A DNA stretch of 64,000 bases from Solirubrobacter deserti (GTDB taxonomy: Bacteria > Actinomycetota > Thermoleophilia > Solirubrobacterales > Solirubrobacteraceae), in assembly GCF_027587175.1 (NCBI RefSeq), contig NZ_JAPCID010000009.1:1-64000 (forward strand), in the 5' to 3' direction. Of this stretch, positions 63,852 to 64,000 are shown one piece after another. A model generated the notes under the pieces. That model made no database searches, was not told where the DNA came from, and was given only the letters and a program-made list of their open reading frames with translations. A program made the position numbers and the translations under genes. The first letter of the stretch is position 1, and the number at the start of each line of letters is the position of its first letter.

Positions 63852-64000
63852 CTAGGCGGCCAGCTGAACCGCCGCCACGGGCACCCCGGCTCCCGGCCGG
63901 AACCCTGCGCGCAGCGCGGCGCGGCCGAGCACGGTGGCCGCGTCGCGCAGCTCGTCCCGCTGGTGCGAGGCCATCACGGACACCCGGACCCGCGCCGTAC
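63852..64000 (-). CDS. Alpha-oxoamine synthase (BioF/Kbl-type), C-terminal end (partial)
   Basis: The gene runs off the window edge. The visible ~49 residues, read to the TAG at 63854-63852, are ARVRVSVMASHQRDELRDAA, TVLGRAALRAGFRPG and an Ala/Val tail. The RVSVMASHQRDEL block is the usual C-terminal signature of PLP-dependent 8-amino-7-oxononanoate synthase/2-amino-3-ketobutyrate CoA ligase enzymes. Which member it is cannot be told. Confidence 0.65.
   Translation of the reverse strand, partial: TARVRVSVMASHQRDELRDAATVLGRAALRAGFRPGAGVPVAAVQLAA

Overview
The window is a very GC-rich (roughly 70% by eye), gene-dense bacterial chromosome segment. Gene order, the Zn-type S14 protein, an F420-family (LLM) enzyme, Ala/Pro/Arg-rich proteins and frequent leaderless starts behind TANNNT hexamers suggest a high-GC actinomycete. 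Thermoleophilia/Solirubrobacterales is my best guess, from general resemblance only. I see no rRNA, CRISPR array, insertion sequence or prophage.

Region 1 (1-12748) is the S10-spc-alpha ribosomal cluster: rpsC(end)-rplP-rpmC-rpsQ-rplN-rplX-rplE-rpsN-rpsH-rplF-rplR-rpsE-rpmD-rplO-secY-adk-map, then rpmJ-rpsM-rpsK-(rpsD relic)-rpoA-rplQ-truA. Most genes are coupled by ATGA/GTGA/TGATG overlaps. Four things are unusual. S17 carries an N-terminal extension of about 108 residues. infA is absent from its usual slot, where an opposing Vps62-like gene and about 460 bp of non-coding DNA sit instead. rpsD is reduced to its first ~20 and last ~60 codons, in different frames. truA has no ATG/GTG/TTG start in front of its conserved N terminus.

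Region 2 (12739-30992) holds a membrane GGDEF protein, surE, ligA, a secreted 5'-nucleotidase-like protein, ppa, a secreted CocE-like hydrolase, a PBP4-type D-Ala-D-Ala carboxypeptidase, a patatin, an endonuclease/exonuclease/phosphatase-family gene with a cytoplasmic metallophosphatase, a Cys-rich MarR regulator, a long-chain acyl-CoA ligase, a Nif3-like protein, and a sigma factor fused to a zinc finger, a membrane anchor and a repetitive tail.

Region 3 (31013-46928) starts with tRNA-Pro(CGG) and its hairpin terminator. It continues with a four-gene unit (serine hydrolase, XRE regulator, two membrane proteins) whose promoter is overlaid by two tandem palindromes, then universal-stress, Lrp, histidine kinase and DsbA-like genes, acetoacetyl-CoA synthetase, a HipA-like/DUF3037 pair, an overlapping five-gene unit (zinc-ribbon GAF protein, two tandem sugar dehydrogenases, metallo-beta-lactamase fold, 30-residue membrane peptide), a Leu/Glu-type dehydrogenase and a second membrane-anchored sigma factor.

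Region 4 (46972-64000) holds arfB, an aldehyde dehydrogenase, an LLM-class oxidoreductase, cupins, GNAT and MFS genes, a MarR/cupin divergent pair, a GntR-controlled cluster (amidohydrolase, SHMT-like PLP enzyme, AceE/transketolase-like TPP enzyme), a second GGDEF protein, a Nudix hydrolase, rubredoxin, a membrane-fused spermidine synthase with a synthase-less paralogue, a BKACE-family enzyme, a secreted protein, and the 3' end of an alpha-oxoamine synthase gene cut by the window edge.

Two properties run through the window. Many operon-leading genes appear leaderless (TANNNT, 6-8 nt, start codon). Nearly every convergent gene pair overlaps at its 3' ends, leaving no room for terminators.
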